Below are positions 1 through 11,761 of a stretch of 64,000 bases of DNA, piece by piece; positions within the stretch are counted from its first letter, which is position 1; the number at the start of each line of letters is the position of its first letter. The notes below the pieces were generated by a model, which saw only the letters and a program-made list of their open reading frames with translations, did not search any database and was not told the origin of the DNA. Source of the DNA: Cladopsammia gracilis (taxonomy: Eukaryota > Cnidaria > Anthozoa > Scleractinia > Dendrophylliidae); assembly GCA_022457155.1 (NCBI GenBank), contig JAJGOT010000003.1, forward strand, positions 316,001-380,000, written 5' to 3'. The position numbers and the translations under genes were made by a program.

Positions 1-182
1 AACAACACTGCACTTCAGAAGACTGAATGATAGTACTATTTTGGAGTGCGCTGGAGAAACAATAAATAATGCAGAAATTGTGTACATTTTCCAAATACAC
101 AATTTAAAATGTTCTTAGCTCTCACCAGAATTCCGTGACAAATGCAAACCAGCCGCAATCACGATATTTTTTTATTTTGTCT

Positions 183-627
183 ACTCCGATAACTGAAATT
201 ATGAGAAATTTTCCATTTGCATGCGTAAATTGGATACGAAAAGTATATGAAACCGCAATAACAACATAGTAAGTAAAGTCGCGCACCCGAGCCAGAAGGC
301 TCATAACGGCCGGAGCTTAAACCCGGTTTCTATAGCATGAAGCGACTAGGAATATTGCTACTCCCCCCTGGATGGGATGCTAGTCCATCGCAGGGTTACC
401 CCCGACACCTGGGTGGAGAGAGACAGTGTGGAGTAAAGTTTCTTGTCTGAGGAAACAACACGACGGCAGAGACCAGGCTTCGAACCACCGACCTTCAGGT
501 TGAAAGTCCGACGCGCTAACCACTACACCACCGTGCCGCCCACTCCGATAACTGAAATTACGAGAAATTTCCCATTTGCATGCGTAAATTGGATACGAAA
601 AGTATATGAAACCGCAATAACAACATA
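183..627. repeat. 86-bp direct duplication enclosing the SINE
   Basis: Positions 183-268 and 542-627 are both 86 bp and differ at only about two positions. They directly abut the two ends of the SINE. Ordinary LINE-mediated target duplications are about 5-20 bp, so this is either an exceptionally long target duplication or a local duplication that later received the SINE. Confidence 0.85.
269..541 (-). mobile_element. tRNA-derived SINE
   Basis: On the minus strand this begins with a tRNA-like head: an A-box-like GTAGTGGTTAGCGC near 513-526 and a B box GGTTCGAAGCC at 476-486. A body of about 200 bp follows. The 3' part (about 300-360) recurs at 56918-56972, so it is a dispersed family. No protein is encoded. 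RNA polymerase III transcription from the internal boxes and copying by a LINE in trans is the known mode for such elements; that is inferred here. The insertion sits exactly between two 86-bp direct repeats. Confidence 0.75.
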
Positions 628-759
628 ACCGCCAAGATATCGAAATTCCCCTCGTCGAAATTCCTCTCTCGCTTCGCGCGCGACCTACTCCAGTACATGT
701 ACCGGTATGTAATGAAGCGCAAACCGGGAAGCTCTGAATTACCATTCGTTCGTTGACCA

Positions 760-1175
760 ACAATCCATCCGTTAACATGTAACCGATGACATCTGAAAGC
801 TTCACATGCACGCTTTTGCTTCTTCGTATCAAGTTTCGCTTACATACGATAAGTTTCACCTTGTTTGAATGCAGTGTAATAACTACTACGTTTTCTTAGA
901 CTAACGGACAAAATAAATACTGTCTAATTCTTCTGTGATTTTAATTACCAACAATCCATCCGTTAACATGTCACCGATGACATCTTAAAATTTCGAATAA
1001 GAAAAATAATTAAAAAGGTTCATTAAAAACAGACAAAGAAGACAAAACATGGATCAACCATAAGGATAAGGATACTGCCAAAACAAATTTCCAAATTTTG
1101 GACTTATGGTTTGGTTTTAAGCCAGATAAGATCAACTATGTTGGCTCATTGTTTTCCGTTGATTGTAAGTAGTAA
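760..1175 (+). repeat. Fragment of the long repeat R1 (third copy)
   Basis: This stretch matches about 6620-6990 and 10830-11390 almost continuously, including the shared ACCAACAATCC and GGACTTATGGTTTGG blocks. It is a truncated third member of the family described at 6181-9560 and 10396-14150. It has no coding potential. Confidence 0.75.
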
Positions 1176-3249
1176 GTCGCATTCATTACAATTAACCTAA
1201 TCACAAGCTATGCGAGAGCTTTTGCGTAAAGGTGGGCCGATAGCTAAATTGACGTGAAAGACTTTCCTTAGAAGGTGTGGTTGACGAAAGAAATTTATTA
1301 CCATCCACGTTCCTTATTTTGGTATGTTCTTCAAAGTAACTAGAGCTACAACCTTAGTCTTGCTTCGCAACTGAGCACAAGATTATATTTCAGATAAATC
1401 GTGATGGTGGTCGCGATATTTTGGTTAAACAAGAGATATTGTCTCAAACTCTTAATTCCTACTGACAATGTTCTTAAACTTCTGCACCTGTGTTGATCAG
1501 TAGGGTAAAGGATACTGAATTTATAACCTGAACTAAACTTGCCGAATAAGCACAATCGTTCAAGTATGTCTAGAATTACTAGGATTTCACTTCATATGTA
1601 TCTTTGAAGAAAAATCAAAGGGCTCTAAGAGCCGACTCGTGAATACGAACCAATGTAACTAGTTAAGCCAACAGATCGGTTTTCATTTTCCATACTGAGT
1701 TTCAAGTCAAAGAATGGGTTTACCTCGGTGTAAGAACCTGTGACTTTTTCCATTGTTTTTTACCTTTGTAGTATTGCATTCCCAGTTGACTCTATTGTTT
1801 TATGCCTTTTGTTTTCTTTATTTTACGTCACTCGTGAATTTGACAGGTTCTTACACCGAGGATGAGCCCCAAAAAAACAGATTTAAAACGATCAAAACAT
1901 CTTAGTATGACATAAATATGCATTGCGTGAAACAAGACTGTCTAGACAACTGAATGACGTAATTACACAGGGAGTTAAAAAGGTTTACAACAGCAATCAA
2001 CATTTAATACGTAATACACTGGGGAATTTAAAAAGTTTACACATGATGGAACGAATGAAAATTTGAATATCTGTTCCGGATAATATATATACATAGCCCA
2101 AGCCTAACAGCGTCGCACTTTGAACAAGCTTAACTAAGGTGAAACTTAACTAAGGTGAAAGGTTGGAAGCACAAGAATTAAGAATGACGAATGGGCTATT
2201 TTCAATTTTAGCAATTCTCAAAAACAGTATTACGCGACCGTCTGCACAGTATATTTTTATAGACCGTACAAAAGTTCACAAAAACAACTTTTCTCTGTCT
2301 AGAATAACTAGTACCACTAGTTTCCGAATAAAATACAGTTTATGTTTGTCAAAAATTGCCCGAGAAACTGATTTGAAAATCAAAAATTGCAAAAATACAC
2401 AAACATATTTGCATAAGGCGATGCGAGTGAAGATAGAACTGTACTATAAAATCAAAGTCTTGTTTTGTTCACATAAAATCGCTTTTCAATCTATCTAATG
2501 AATGAACAAACACATAAAAATGGACAACACAATCTTCTTTCGAAAAAATTTATTCAAATCTCCATTAGTTTACGTTTAAAAGCAAAACGCGTACCATTTA
2601 AGCTTAATTATAGCTCATCGAGTTTAAGCTTTCTTCGATGAAATTCAAGAGATCGATACAACTGAATTTAAGCACGTTTTAAAATCAATTCTCCAAAATT
2701 AACAATAATACTAATAAAAAAGTCACTCACAGATTGATATCAATATAAATTCTCATCGAAAACTGTAATCTGTTTTACCTTTAAGTTCCTCGCTTGCTTG
2801 GAAATTCAAATCTCCGCTTCTGGTTCTGAAATCCGTAAAAAACAAAGATCTCCCGCATTGATAAAAACGTAATACATGAAGTTCCTCGAAGCAAGATTTT
2901 ATCCCTGAAAGCTCGTCTTTTTCCACTAAAGAGGCTTCTGAGTATTCCTTAATTAGTATCCCTGTCTTGAGTAGCAAACCGCGAAAAAATGCAGGAAAAT
3001 AACGACTTTAATTCTCCGCTAGACACAACAAAACAACTAAAGTGTTTACCGAGCTCACGGCTGTGTGGCCGCGCGAAAAACAAAGCCTTGCTTTCAAGAT
3101 CCCGGATGTTGTTCCAACACGGCGGGCGGGCGGACGGACACGCGCCCGCGAAACATTCCGCTAGCCATGACCATGAAAAATGACGGCGATAGGTTCTATG
3201 AGTATGGAGCTGCGCAGCCAGGCCTTCGGCCTGGCAAGTGCTCCGCTAC
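1176..3249. other. No gene recognised; one small MITE
   Basis: Apart from the MITE at 1723-1861 I see only AT-rich sequence with short unsupported frames. The frame at 2163-2498 has the composition of translated AT-rich noise and no recognisable motif. Confidence 0.5.
1723..1861. mobile_element. Short MITE with 18-bp inverted ends
   Basis: CTCGGTGTAAGAACCTGT at 1724-1741 is matched by its exact reverse complement at 1843-1860, and one more base pair extends each end. The interior is T-rich and non-coding. No clear target duplication is visible, so the superfamily is undetermined. Confidence 0.7.
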
Positions 3250-3430
3250 TATAGAGCGTTTTCACTCACGTGACCAGCGGCCATGTTGGTTTACTGAAAC
3301 AAAAGAAACTGTTTGCATAAAAATAGAGTTCAATTCCCAGAGGATTGGTTTGGTACACCAATATGGCCGCCGTTTCTTTGTTTTGGAACACCAATATGGC
3401 CGCCGTGACGTCAGATGAAAACGCTCTATA
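3250..3430. mobile_element. MITE with TATAGAGCGTTTTCA ends
   Basis: The ends are 15-bp perfect inverted repeats (TATAGAGCGTTTTCA at 3250 and its complement ending at 3430). Inside, two near-identical pieces containing CACCAATATGGCCGCCGT are arranged in tandem. The terminal TATA could hide a TA target duplication. There is no transposase. Confidence 0.7.
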
Positions 3431-4930
3431 TCTCGCTCAACGCTTCGCGTATTCGCAAGGTACAACTCACAGGCTATATTTTTGATTTGTTGATCTTGTC
3501 GCTGTTCAATCGATTGATTATTGGCATAGTGCGCAACTAGGTCCGCAAGCAAAGATACGTAGACATACTTAGCGATATACAAAAAATTAATTAGTAATGA
3601 CACCAATGGTGTACAGCGGTTACATGAGGAAAGGAGTGTAGCGTACAGCGGCTGCACGTACAATACATACGGGACCTTAATGGTGCAAATGTGTGCGCGC
3701 GCGGGATCACTGCCCAGATGGTTGACTTCGTGTCGGGTAGATGATTGAATAAAACTATTTGATTTAATTAGCCTTTGTGGCGGACACAGGCACATGCACC
3801 CAAGAGGAGGCTATTTTTAAAGCAGGCAAAGTCGTTGTTGACATAAAGATCACGTTCTATTTCTCATTTAATTAAAATTTTTCACTGCGTCACTGAAAAT
3901 TCATAATGCTTTTAGCGGCAAATGTTTTCATCGGAGAACAGTTTGTTCTTAAATAGGACTGATCTTTAGTTACTTTACGAAAAAGCTACAACTATATCTA
4001 CTCTGTTTATACTCAAAAGTCACGTGACACTACACATGAAATCTAACGCCAAAAACGTGAATTCATCCATAACCTTGATTGATGTTTCTATATCAACTAA
4101 TACGGCGTACGTCACTAACACTTCGCCTCAGGCTATAAACCACTTGAAAATCCCAACCCTTTTTTCTAGCGAAATTATAAGTCGGCCGCTTGGCTCGTAG
4201 CCAAGAGTCCGACTAATAATATGAAAAACGTTTCCATTTTGGTGAATTGAAGAAAAGCGTTTTCATTTCCTAGCAATTACAAAGCCTGAGCTGAATTCAA
4301 GTGAGAGAGACAACTTTATTTACACAGGGTAACCCAGTCAATTTAAATGCTGGTATCCATAGGACCCCTGTTTATACTAAATCAAAAATACAAAACATCA
4401 TAATAGTATTTAAAAATGATATAGTAAAATGATATCTTAACATGTTTTAAACTAACCACTTAATTTGAAATTTTCTTAAAAGTTACTAATAAAACTAACC
4501 ATTTCCTACAACAAGAATTTCGAGCATGTTTAGAATGAAAGGCTCATATGAGCCTACTCGTGAATACGAAATGCTGCAAATAAAATATTCTTACCCAAAA
4601 ACTTATGGTATATACTTGAAAATTATGGTATACACTTGAAAAGCAGGTCTATATTGAAGTTGACATTTAGCGCTAAATAGATTTAATGACAAAACACGAC
4701 ACACATTTTCAGAGCTGAATGTTTTGGGTCGCAATATTAGAAATAAAGAACTTCAATTAAGAATTTATAAACGTTGCCAACTTCATCAGATTTCCATTTA
4801 AAATAAAAAAAAAAGGTTTTTTTTTTTTTTACACGGATTCGAAAACGGGCCAGCGATTCCCGGTGGTTTGCATTTGGAACGGGTAAAAGGCCGCACTGGC
4901 GGAATTACCGATAAACGTTTGCAGCCCATT
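3431..4930. other. No gene recognised
   Basis: AT-rich sequence with no long frame, RNA gene or clear inverted repeat that I can support. Confidence 0.5.
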
Positions 4931-5007
4931 GAAGGAAGGAAGGAAGGAAGGAAGGAAGGAAGGGCGGAAGGAAGGAAGGAACGAACGAACGAACGAAGGA
5001 AGGAAAG
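4931..5007. repeat. GGAA/GAAC microsatellite
   Basis: A run of GAAG/GGAA tetranucleotides with interspersed GAAC units. It explains the serine/proline/phenylalanine-rich minus-strand frame at this place, which should not be read as a protein. Confidence 0.9.
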
Positions 5008-5171
5008 GAGTGAAAATTTGCATATTTGTCCACGTTTGCTGTAACTCGTTCATTACGCTTCGCGTATTCACGAGGTAAAAAGGGCCCAACGCTTTTAAGT
5101 GGATTATAATTACTTTGGACAGCAAAGATTATCCATCAGAACTATCAACCGTGACAACAGATCAACTGTCA

Positions 5172-5309
5172 AACACTAGCAGTGGTCGAATCATTCTAGT
5201 TATCGAATACACATATTTCTGCCGAGGCCCTTTACAGACTAGAGAGAGAATTGTCGATAACTTTTTGTATTCGACAACTAAAACGATTCGACCACTATTA
5301 GTGTTCGAT
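5172..5309. mobile_element. Fold-back MITE
   Basis: CACTAGCAGTGGTCGAAT near 5172 pairs with ATTCGACCACTATTAGTG ending near 5309, with TTATCGA/TCGACAA matches continuing inward. A related but more decayed TCGATAAC-rich sequence lies at 5881-6130. Confidence 0.55.
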
Positions 5310-5518
5310 ACAGCTTTTCCACACAATGAAGGCCAAAATTGTCGATAATTATGCGAGAGGTTTGTGACTAACGTTCACTGCGCATGTCAACTCCGTTTCC
5401 ATTGCTGCTGTGCGGCTACGCGCATTTCCCTTTCGTAAACGGTCGATGCCACTTGGAAAAATTATCACCAATTTTATAATTATTTTTTCTATCAGAAAAA
5501 GAAAAATGAAATATAATT

Positions 5519-5592
5519 ACCTGGAATCGAACCCGGAACCTCTGCATGCTAACATCTCTCTTTTACCACAAAACCACTGGGTTGATCCGGCA
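5519..5592 (-). repeat. tRNA-like SINE head
   Basis: On the minus strand there is an A-box-like TGGTTTTGTGGTAAAAG and a perfect B box GGTTCGATTCC (plus-strand 5523-5533), at tRNA-like spacing. The two ends do not form a 7-bp acceptor stem, so this is a SINE head or tRNA relic and not a functional tRNA. Confidence 0.55.
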
Positions 5593-6180
5593 AACCCATG
5601 AAAAATTTAATTATAAAAGGTGCCTTTCTTAATATAACGGGTCATCCTAACGCTAAATCTTACCTAACCGTGAATCTAGCTTAGATCTAATAATCGCTTT
5701 ACCTAGGCCCAATTTGATCTAATAATGATAGCTTATTTTCGTCCCAATCCAGGCATAAACTAGAGAGAAATAGCATCGACCATTACAAAAGGCTTGGTTA
5801 CTAATGAATGCTAATGATAGCATCGACCGTTAAAAATGGCATCGACCGTTTACGAAAGGGAAATCAGCCGCGGCTACACACGGGCTAATCCGTTTGCCAA
5901 CATGACTTTGTTGTCGACAACTGTCTCTCAGACTTGGAAAAACGACAAGGAGTTGTCGACGATAAATTCTACCGCGTTTGTTATCGACAACTAAAGCAGT
6001 TTTCATTTTGAAAAGGAAAACTGTTTGGTTTTTTGAAGTTTGTTATCGATAACTTGCTTGACAGACTGGCTTTATTCTTATCGACAACTTTTTATGATCG
6101 ACAACTCGATAACAATTGGTCTAGTCTATCGAGGCCCTTAATAAATATATTTTTGGAATTTGAAAAAAAAAATGTCGGTG
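5593..6180. other. No gene recognised
   Basis: AT-rich sequence with scattered TTGTCGACAACT-type short palindromes at 5881-6130, related to the fold-back at 5172. Nothing else is recognisable. Confidence 0.45.
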
Positions 6181-7136
6181 CGTCTGGGAAGTATTTTTTT
6201 CCGACCAAATTTATAATAAGATTAAAACTTCAATTTTGGTCAGTTGAATATTTTTCATTGTGTAGTTTTTAAATTGACTAGTAATTACAACAACTGAGGA
6301 TTTAGCAGTAAGTAATAAATACGAACATGAACTCGGAACAGTATCCGGTTTCTTTTTTCAGGCTTAAAAAGTCTTGAAAATAGATCTATTTTTCAGATAA
6401 ATGTATGTATTCAGCCACAGTTTTTTCGGTTAAGATGAAATTTTTCTTATTGTCTCAGTAGTAGTTACAAAACCAGAGAAATTCACAGCCGCGATAAAGA
6501 AGACGGTCATTGAAAAAAAGGCTTTATAATTTCTAGTAGCAGTCTATCAAAAATTAAAATAAGTCTGCAATTACAACAAATGTCCAAATATAACACAAAA
6601 CTGTTATTCACGCAGGATTTAAAGCTTCACATGCAAGCTCTCGCGTGTTTTCTTCGTATCAAGTTTTGCTTTACGGTTAAGATTCACCTTGTTTGAATGC
6701 AGTTTAATAACTACTAAGTTATCTTGGACTAGCGGACAAAATAAATACTGTCTTATTCTTCCATGATTGACCAACAATCCTTCCGTTAACATCTCACCGA
6801 TGACATCTTAAAATTTCGAATAAGAAAAAGAATTAAAAAGGTTCATTAAGAACAGACAAAGAAGACAAAACATGGACCTACCATAGAGATAAGGATGCTG
6901 CCACAACAAATTTCCGAATTTTGGACTTATGGTTTGGTTTTAAGCCAGATAAGATTAACGCTGTTAGCTCACTGTTTTCCGTTTACTTTTAGTAGTTAAT
7001 CGCGTTCGTTACTGGTGTACATACCTTTTAATAAATAATGAACAAGACTTCCAAAAATTTATAATGTATAACACTGACAACTGATAGGCGGAAATAAATG
7101 TGATTCAACACGGTTTGCGGTTTATTGATAACAATA

Positions 7137-7330
7137 TCCTAAAGTAAAAAGGTGTAAATCCTTTCAAAACAGTGTCAATGTCATTTATAACACAAACGTT
7201 TCGGGATGAGCCCTTCTTCAGTGTGATTTAAAAAAGTGTGCCACGACATTCAGAAAAACTTCAAAGTGAGCGCGTGCACGTTGAATGCGCGCGCCATTCA
7301 GTTACACAAAAAAATTTTTTGTTTACTCCG
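7137..7330 (-). mobile_element. 194-bp hammerhead-bearing retro-insertion
   Basis: The insertion is bounded by the 14-bp direct repeat TATTGATAACAATA (7123-7136 and 7331-7344). The uninterrupted target is present once in R1 copy 2, near 11549-11562, so the boundaries are defined by an empty site. It contains a hammerhead-like motif on the minus strand and no protein. It could be a 5'-truncated PLE 3' end or a small independent retrozyme-like element. Confidence 0.8.
7191..7225 (-). ncRNA. Hammerhead ribozyme-like motif
   Basis: Read on the minus strand: stem I strand CACA, conserved CTGAAGA (fits CUGANGA), stem II GGG-CTCAT-CCC, conserved GAAAC, cleavage triplet GTT, and stem I partner TGTG. 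Stem III is reduced to the AC/GU minimum, a form known from PLE-encoded type I hammerheads that are thought to act as dimers. Self-cleavage is inferred, not shown. Confidence 0.65.
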
Positions 7331-7534
7331 TATTGATAACAATACTTGTCTTTTCGAGCTCGAGGACTATAATTCCTTTGAAACTACTTTCTATCGAGTG
7401 TCGTCAGTTTTTAGTGCAAACCAGCCCTGGCTAATTTGCTTCCAAAAATACTAGGGGTTTTTAGTACACAACATTCAAAATTAAAGTAGTTTCCAATTGA
7501 TTGTCATAGGGCTAAAACCAAAGTAATCACCCTG

Positions 7535-8994
7535 TTGAAGCCACAAATTAATAATTTATCACAAATGTAATAAAGCCTTTAAATGTAATAAGGATTGACC
7601 ACAAATGTAATAAAGCCCTCAAATGTAATACGAATTGACCACAAATGTAATAATGGATTTTACCGTGCGTTCTTCAGTTTGCACAACAGGGTTACCAGCC
7701 CTAAGTTGTGAGGACCAGGATTTCGCCAGTAATTCATTATCTTTCTCGGACAACCAAACTTGGACAAACTGCAGTTGTCTATGTAGTGTGTTGGACGTCA
7801 TCTGTCATTCACATTTGTGGTTAATCCTTATTACATTTGAGGGCTTTATTGCATTTGTGGTCAATTCCACATTTGTGGCTTCAATATTGAAGCCACAAAT
7901 GTAATAATTGACCACAAATGCAATAAAGCCCTCAAATGTAATAGGATTGACCATAAATGTAATAAAGCCCTTCTCTGATTCGCCTTACGGAAATTATTAA
8001 TACTTGTTTGCTGTTGAAATTGTTAGTTCAAGCTTCTGATTGCATGCATTACCGTATGTGGGACTCGTATCATTTGTGTGCGCATGCGGGCGATTTGAAC
8101 AATTAAACTTTGAACTTATATAAATTACTTTAAAGTGGCATACCCTTCGGTCGCACTAAATTTCTCTCTGTGAGTTGATTGTCACGAAACCTGTTGTACA
8201 CCGGTATCCTGTCTATGCGTGTAGTTTATACTGTTTCATATAGAGGTACCGCTACTACTGGGTGATGTTACGGAGATTTTATTTGCCTCTGAAATGGTAG
8301 AGTAGCCAGCTGAAAGTAGTACGCAGTTTATTTGACAAAATTTTACAAAGTCTGGTTGCGAGGCGCTCTTCAGTATTGTAGTTGTTCCTTCGGGATTGAA
8401 CACGTGACCGATAAGTCACATGAGGTGAAAGACACGTGATGTTTTTCTTACGCCAGAGACAGCTCTGTCAAAGTTTAGTGGCAAGGTGATGTAACTACCT
8501 ATTTCCGGGTTGATCATGTGGCCGATGACGTGGTATATCGCTTAGACCTCAGTGAACTGAAATGAAACGACAAGAGGCTAGGATAAATAATTGGTTACGT
8601 TCGTTCAGGTTGTGAAATGTGAATAAACGTTTCTTTTAACTTGACAGCTATTCACTCCGAACATTACTTCGTTTACATTTTATAACTGGGCCTTGGTTCC
8701 GTACTAGAAAATGTTTAGTTGAGATAATAGTAACTTCAGGTTTGGTCACGTGAATGACAGATGACGTCCAACAACGGCACTACATAGACAACTTCAGTTT
8801 GTCCAAGTTTGGTTGTCCGAGAAAGATATGCATGACTGGCAAAATCCTGGTCCTCACAACTTAGGGCTAGTACTGACCCTGTTGTGCAAACTGAAGAACG
8901 CACGGTAAAATCCAATATTACATTTGTGGTCAATTCGTATTACATTTGAGGGCTTTATTACATTTGTGGTCAATTATTACATTTGTGGCTTCAA
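7535..8994. mobile_element. 1.46-kb element with long inverted ends
   Basis: The ends are TTGAAGCCACAAAT and its complement, flanked by the direct repeat CACCCTG (7528-7534 and 8995-9001). Subterminal regions repeat an ACCACAAATGTAATA motif several times, and 7651-7813 is an inverted copy of about 8745-8915. The central 750 bp is unique and has no transposase frame. It is a non-autonomous DNA transposon of undetermined class. Confidence 0.75.
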
Positions 8995-9159
8995 CACCCT
9001 GGCCAATCCCAGCAGTTGCAGACAATCCAATGAACTAATCATGTAGCCGGAACCAAGCGCGGAAAAACGTGTCCAAGTAAATAACGTTTGGTTTTGGTTT
9101 TACTTCTCATTCGATTACAAATTGGCGAGAGGTTTTTTTTAAGCCAATCACAAAGCGTT

Positions 9160-9560
9160 ACAAGGTAGTTCTAACTTTTGAGGCTTTCGATGAAATCCTA
9201 AATGATTACCATTCATATGAAAGCTAGTGAACAGTACTTTTCCTGTGGTACTGTTTATTATGCTTTACATGGTGGTGCTAACTTTTGAGGCTTTCGATGA
9301 AATCCTAAAGTATGACCATTCATATGAAAGCTAGTGAGCAGTACTTTTCCTGTGGTACTGTTTACTATGCTTTACAAGGTGGTTCTAACTTTTGAGTCTT
9401 TCCATGAAATCCTACAGTGTGACTATTCAAGTGAAAACTGCTGAGCATTACTTTCCTGTGGTGCTGTTTACAATGCAGTTACAAGGTTGTTCTAACTTTT
9501 GCGGCTATGGATAAAATCATTCAGTGTGACTAATCAAGTAAAAACTACTGACCATTTTAT
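9160..9560 (+). repeat. 106-bp tandem repeat array
   Basis: About four diverged units carry GTTCTAACTTTTGAG, GATGAAATCCT and GCAGTACTTTCCTGTGG-type blocks. Arrays of the same family lie at 13770-14150, 16840-17360, 28680-28750, 30070-30300 and 36283-37250. Confidence 0.85.
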
Positions 9561-9648
9561 TTTATTAAGGTGCAATAATTGTTCCTTCTAGTTTCGATTT
9601 CTTTGTTAAAAAAGATAATAAAATAGCGAGAAACAAACACTCACCTGC

Positions 9649-9988
9649 GGTAAAGTCTAGATTCCATAGCTCAGAAGGAGGTCGGACACCTTATTGAGAC
9701 TTATATAACGGAATAACTGGTTAGCTTTCAGTTAGGGTTAGGGGTAGCAGTTTATATAGTTAAATTTAGGACTAAGCAACCCGAAAAGCTAGGTGGTACA
9801 GTGGTACGGTAGGCTATGCAAGCTTAAGCCTAGCTGAGGTCACAGGTTCAATCCTGAGTGGGGATTTTATATTTTCTTTTTTACACTTAAAAATTTACTG
9901 AAAATATAATTCTAAGTGTCGACATTATGTTATATAATTCTCAATAAATGTCGGACCTCCTTCTGAGCTATAGAAGGTAGACTCTACC
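9649..9988 (+). mobile_element. Mutator-like MITE with tRNA-like interior
   Basis: A 340-bp element flanked by a 9-bp direct repeat CTCACCTGC (9640-9648 and 9989-9997). The inverted ends are GGTAAAGTCTAG at the left and GGTAGAGTCTAC in the reverse complement of the right. A second paired block, ATAGCTCAGAAGGAGGTC, follows inside each end. The 9-bp duplication is typical of Mutator-like elements. The middle (9785-9866) is tRNA-like. No transposase is present. Confidence 0.75.
9785..9866 (+). repeat. tRNA-like sequence inside the MITE
   Basis: TGGTACAGTGG (A-box-like) is followed about 45 bp later by CAGGTTCAATCCTG (B-box-like), the spacing expected of a polymerase III internal promoter. No convincing acceptor stem is seen, so this is a tRNA relic or SINE head captured by the MITE. 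Confidence 0.55.
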
Positions 9989-11034
9989 CTCACCTGCCTT
10001 AGTTGTAGTCGCCATCTTGAATTTTACCCATGATGCATTGCGAGTACTGGCTCATAATGAATTATTTCTTATGTTGTCGTTTGTGAAAAATATCCAAATC
10101 TAACATAACAAAACTATGAAAAACGCTTCTTTCTTTTATTTTGATATCACAAATAAAGTTTTTACTTCAAACGATAAATTCTATAGCACTTTTAAAATTC
10201 AGCGCCGTTTTCACAGCTGTTTTCATGCAAAAGCGGGCTTTGGCGATATTTCAAAATTTCAATGCTTCAAAAATACAAAAAAGCTACCAATTTCAGATTG
10301 ATATCATGACTTTTTGGAATCACCTTCGGACAAGCTTCAAATCCGTACCACTCTCGGCTGGTCCCTCGAATTAGTACATTTGAGTGGCTCTGTCCTGTCT
10401 GGGAAGTATTTTTTTTCGATTAAATTTATAATAAGATTAAACTTCAATTTTGGTCAGTTGAATATTTTTCGCTGTGTAAATTTTAAATTGACTAGCAATT
10501 ACAGAAAGTGAGGATTTAGCAGAAATTAATAAATATGAACATGAACTCGGTACAGTATCCGGTTTCTTTTTTCAGGCTTAAAAAGTCTTGCAAATAGATC
10601 TATTTTTCAGATAAATGTATGTATTCAGCCACGGTTTTTTCGGTTAAGATGAAATTTTTCTTATTGTCTCAGTAGTAGTTACAAAACCAGATAAATTCAC
10701 AGCCGTCATAAAGACCACGGTCACTGAAGAAAAGGCTTTATAATTTCTAGTAGCAGTCTATCGAAAATTAAAATAAGTCTGCAATTACAACAAATGTCCA
10801 AATATAACACAAAACTGTTATTCACGCAGGATTTAAAGCTTCACATGCAAGCTCTCGCGTGTTTTCTTCGTATCAAGTTTTGCTTAAATACGATTAAGAG
10901 AGGTCTTAAGAGATTCACCTTGTTTGAACGCAGTTTAATAAGTACCAAGTTATCTTGGACTAGCGGACAAAGTAAATACTGTCTTATTTTTCCGTGATTG
11001 ACCAACAATCCTTCCGTTAACATGTCACCGATGA

Positions 11035-11214
11035 ACCAGGGTTCTCCCTAAATTTTAGCTCAGCAGGTAAGGGATTTTTGCTAAGCGGTAAAGGGAAAAC
11101 TATTTATAAAAAACTATTATAAAATTTTCCGGGGGCAAGCGGTTACGGGCGGTAATAAGTGCTGCTTCAAGCGGTAAATTTTACCGGTTACCGCCTGATA
11201 AGGAGAACCCTGTA
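11035..11214. mobile_element. Small MITE with CAGGGTTCTCC ends
   Basis: CAGGGTTCTCC at 11037-11047 and its complement GGAGAACCCTG ending at 11212 enclose a GCGGTAA-rich interior. ATGA flanks both sides, and copy 1 shows the single uninterrupted ACCGATGACATC, so the insertion is real. The class is unknown. Confidence 0.7.
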
Positions 11215-11761
11215 ATGACATCTTAAAGTTTCGAATAAGAAAAAGAATTAAAGGTTCATTAAGAACAGACAAAGAAGACAAAACATGGACCTACCATAGG
11301 GTGATAGGGATAAGGATGCTGCTACAACAAATTTCCGACTTATGGTTTGGTTTTAAGCCAGATAAGATCAACCGTGTTAGCTCATTGTTTTCCGTTTATT
11401 GTTAGTAGTTAATCGCGTTCGTTACTGGCGTACATACCTTTTAATAAGTAATGAACAAGACTTCCAAAAATTTATAATGTATAACACAATGACAACTGGT
11501 GGGCGAAAATAAATATGATTCAACGTGTCTGTTCCCCGGTTTGCGGTTTATTGATAACAATACTTGTCTTTTCGAGCTCGATGACTATAATTCCTTTGAA
11601 ACCACTTTCTATCGAGTGTCGGCAGTTTTTAGTGCAAACCAGCCCTGGCCAATTTACTTCCAAAAATACAAGGGGTTTTAGTACTCAGCATTCAAAATTA
11701 AAGTAGTTTTCAATTGATTGTCATAGGGCCACAACCAAAGTAATCACCCTGGGTCAATCGC

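Larger units (their letters stand above)
6181..9560 (+). repeat. Long repeat R1, copy 1 (interrupted)
   Basis: About 6181-7534 plus 9002-9560 aligns with 10396-11761 plus 13714-14150. Copy 1 contains two insertions absent from copy 2: 7137-7330 (hammerhead-bearing) and 7535-8994 (inverted-repeat element). The 3' part from about 9160 is built of a 106-bp tandem repeat containing GTTCTAACTTTTGAG. No coding region was found. The element type is unknown; the terminal tandem repeats could suit a non-autonomous DNA element, but that is a guess. Confidence 0.8.

Noticed and set aside
380..859. 159-codon minus-strand frame as a gene
   Set aside because: It overlaps the SINE tRNA-like head and the 86-bp duplication; the translation is of repeat sequence.
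3262..3795. 177-codon minus-strand frame
   Set aside because: It runs through the MITE at 3250-3430 and has no motif.
5519..5592. Functional tRNA gene
   Set aside because: The B box is perfect, but acceptor and anticodon stems do not form; a SINE relic explains it better. The same holds for 9785-9866 and 22048-22118.
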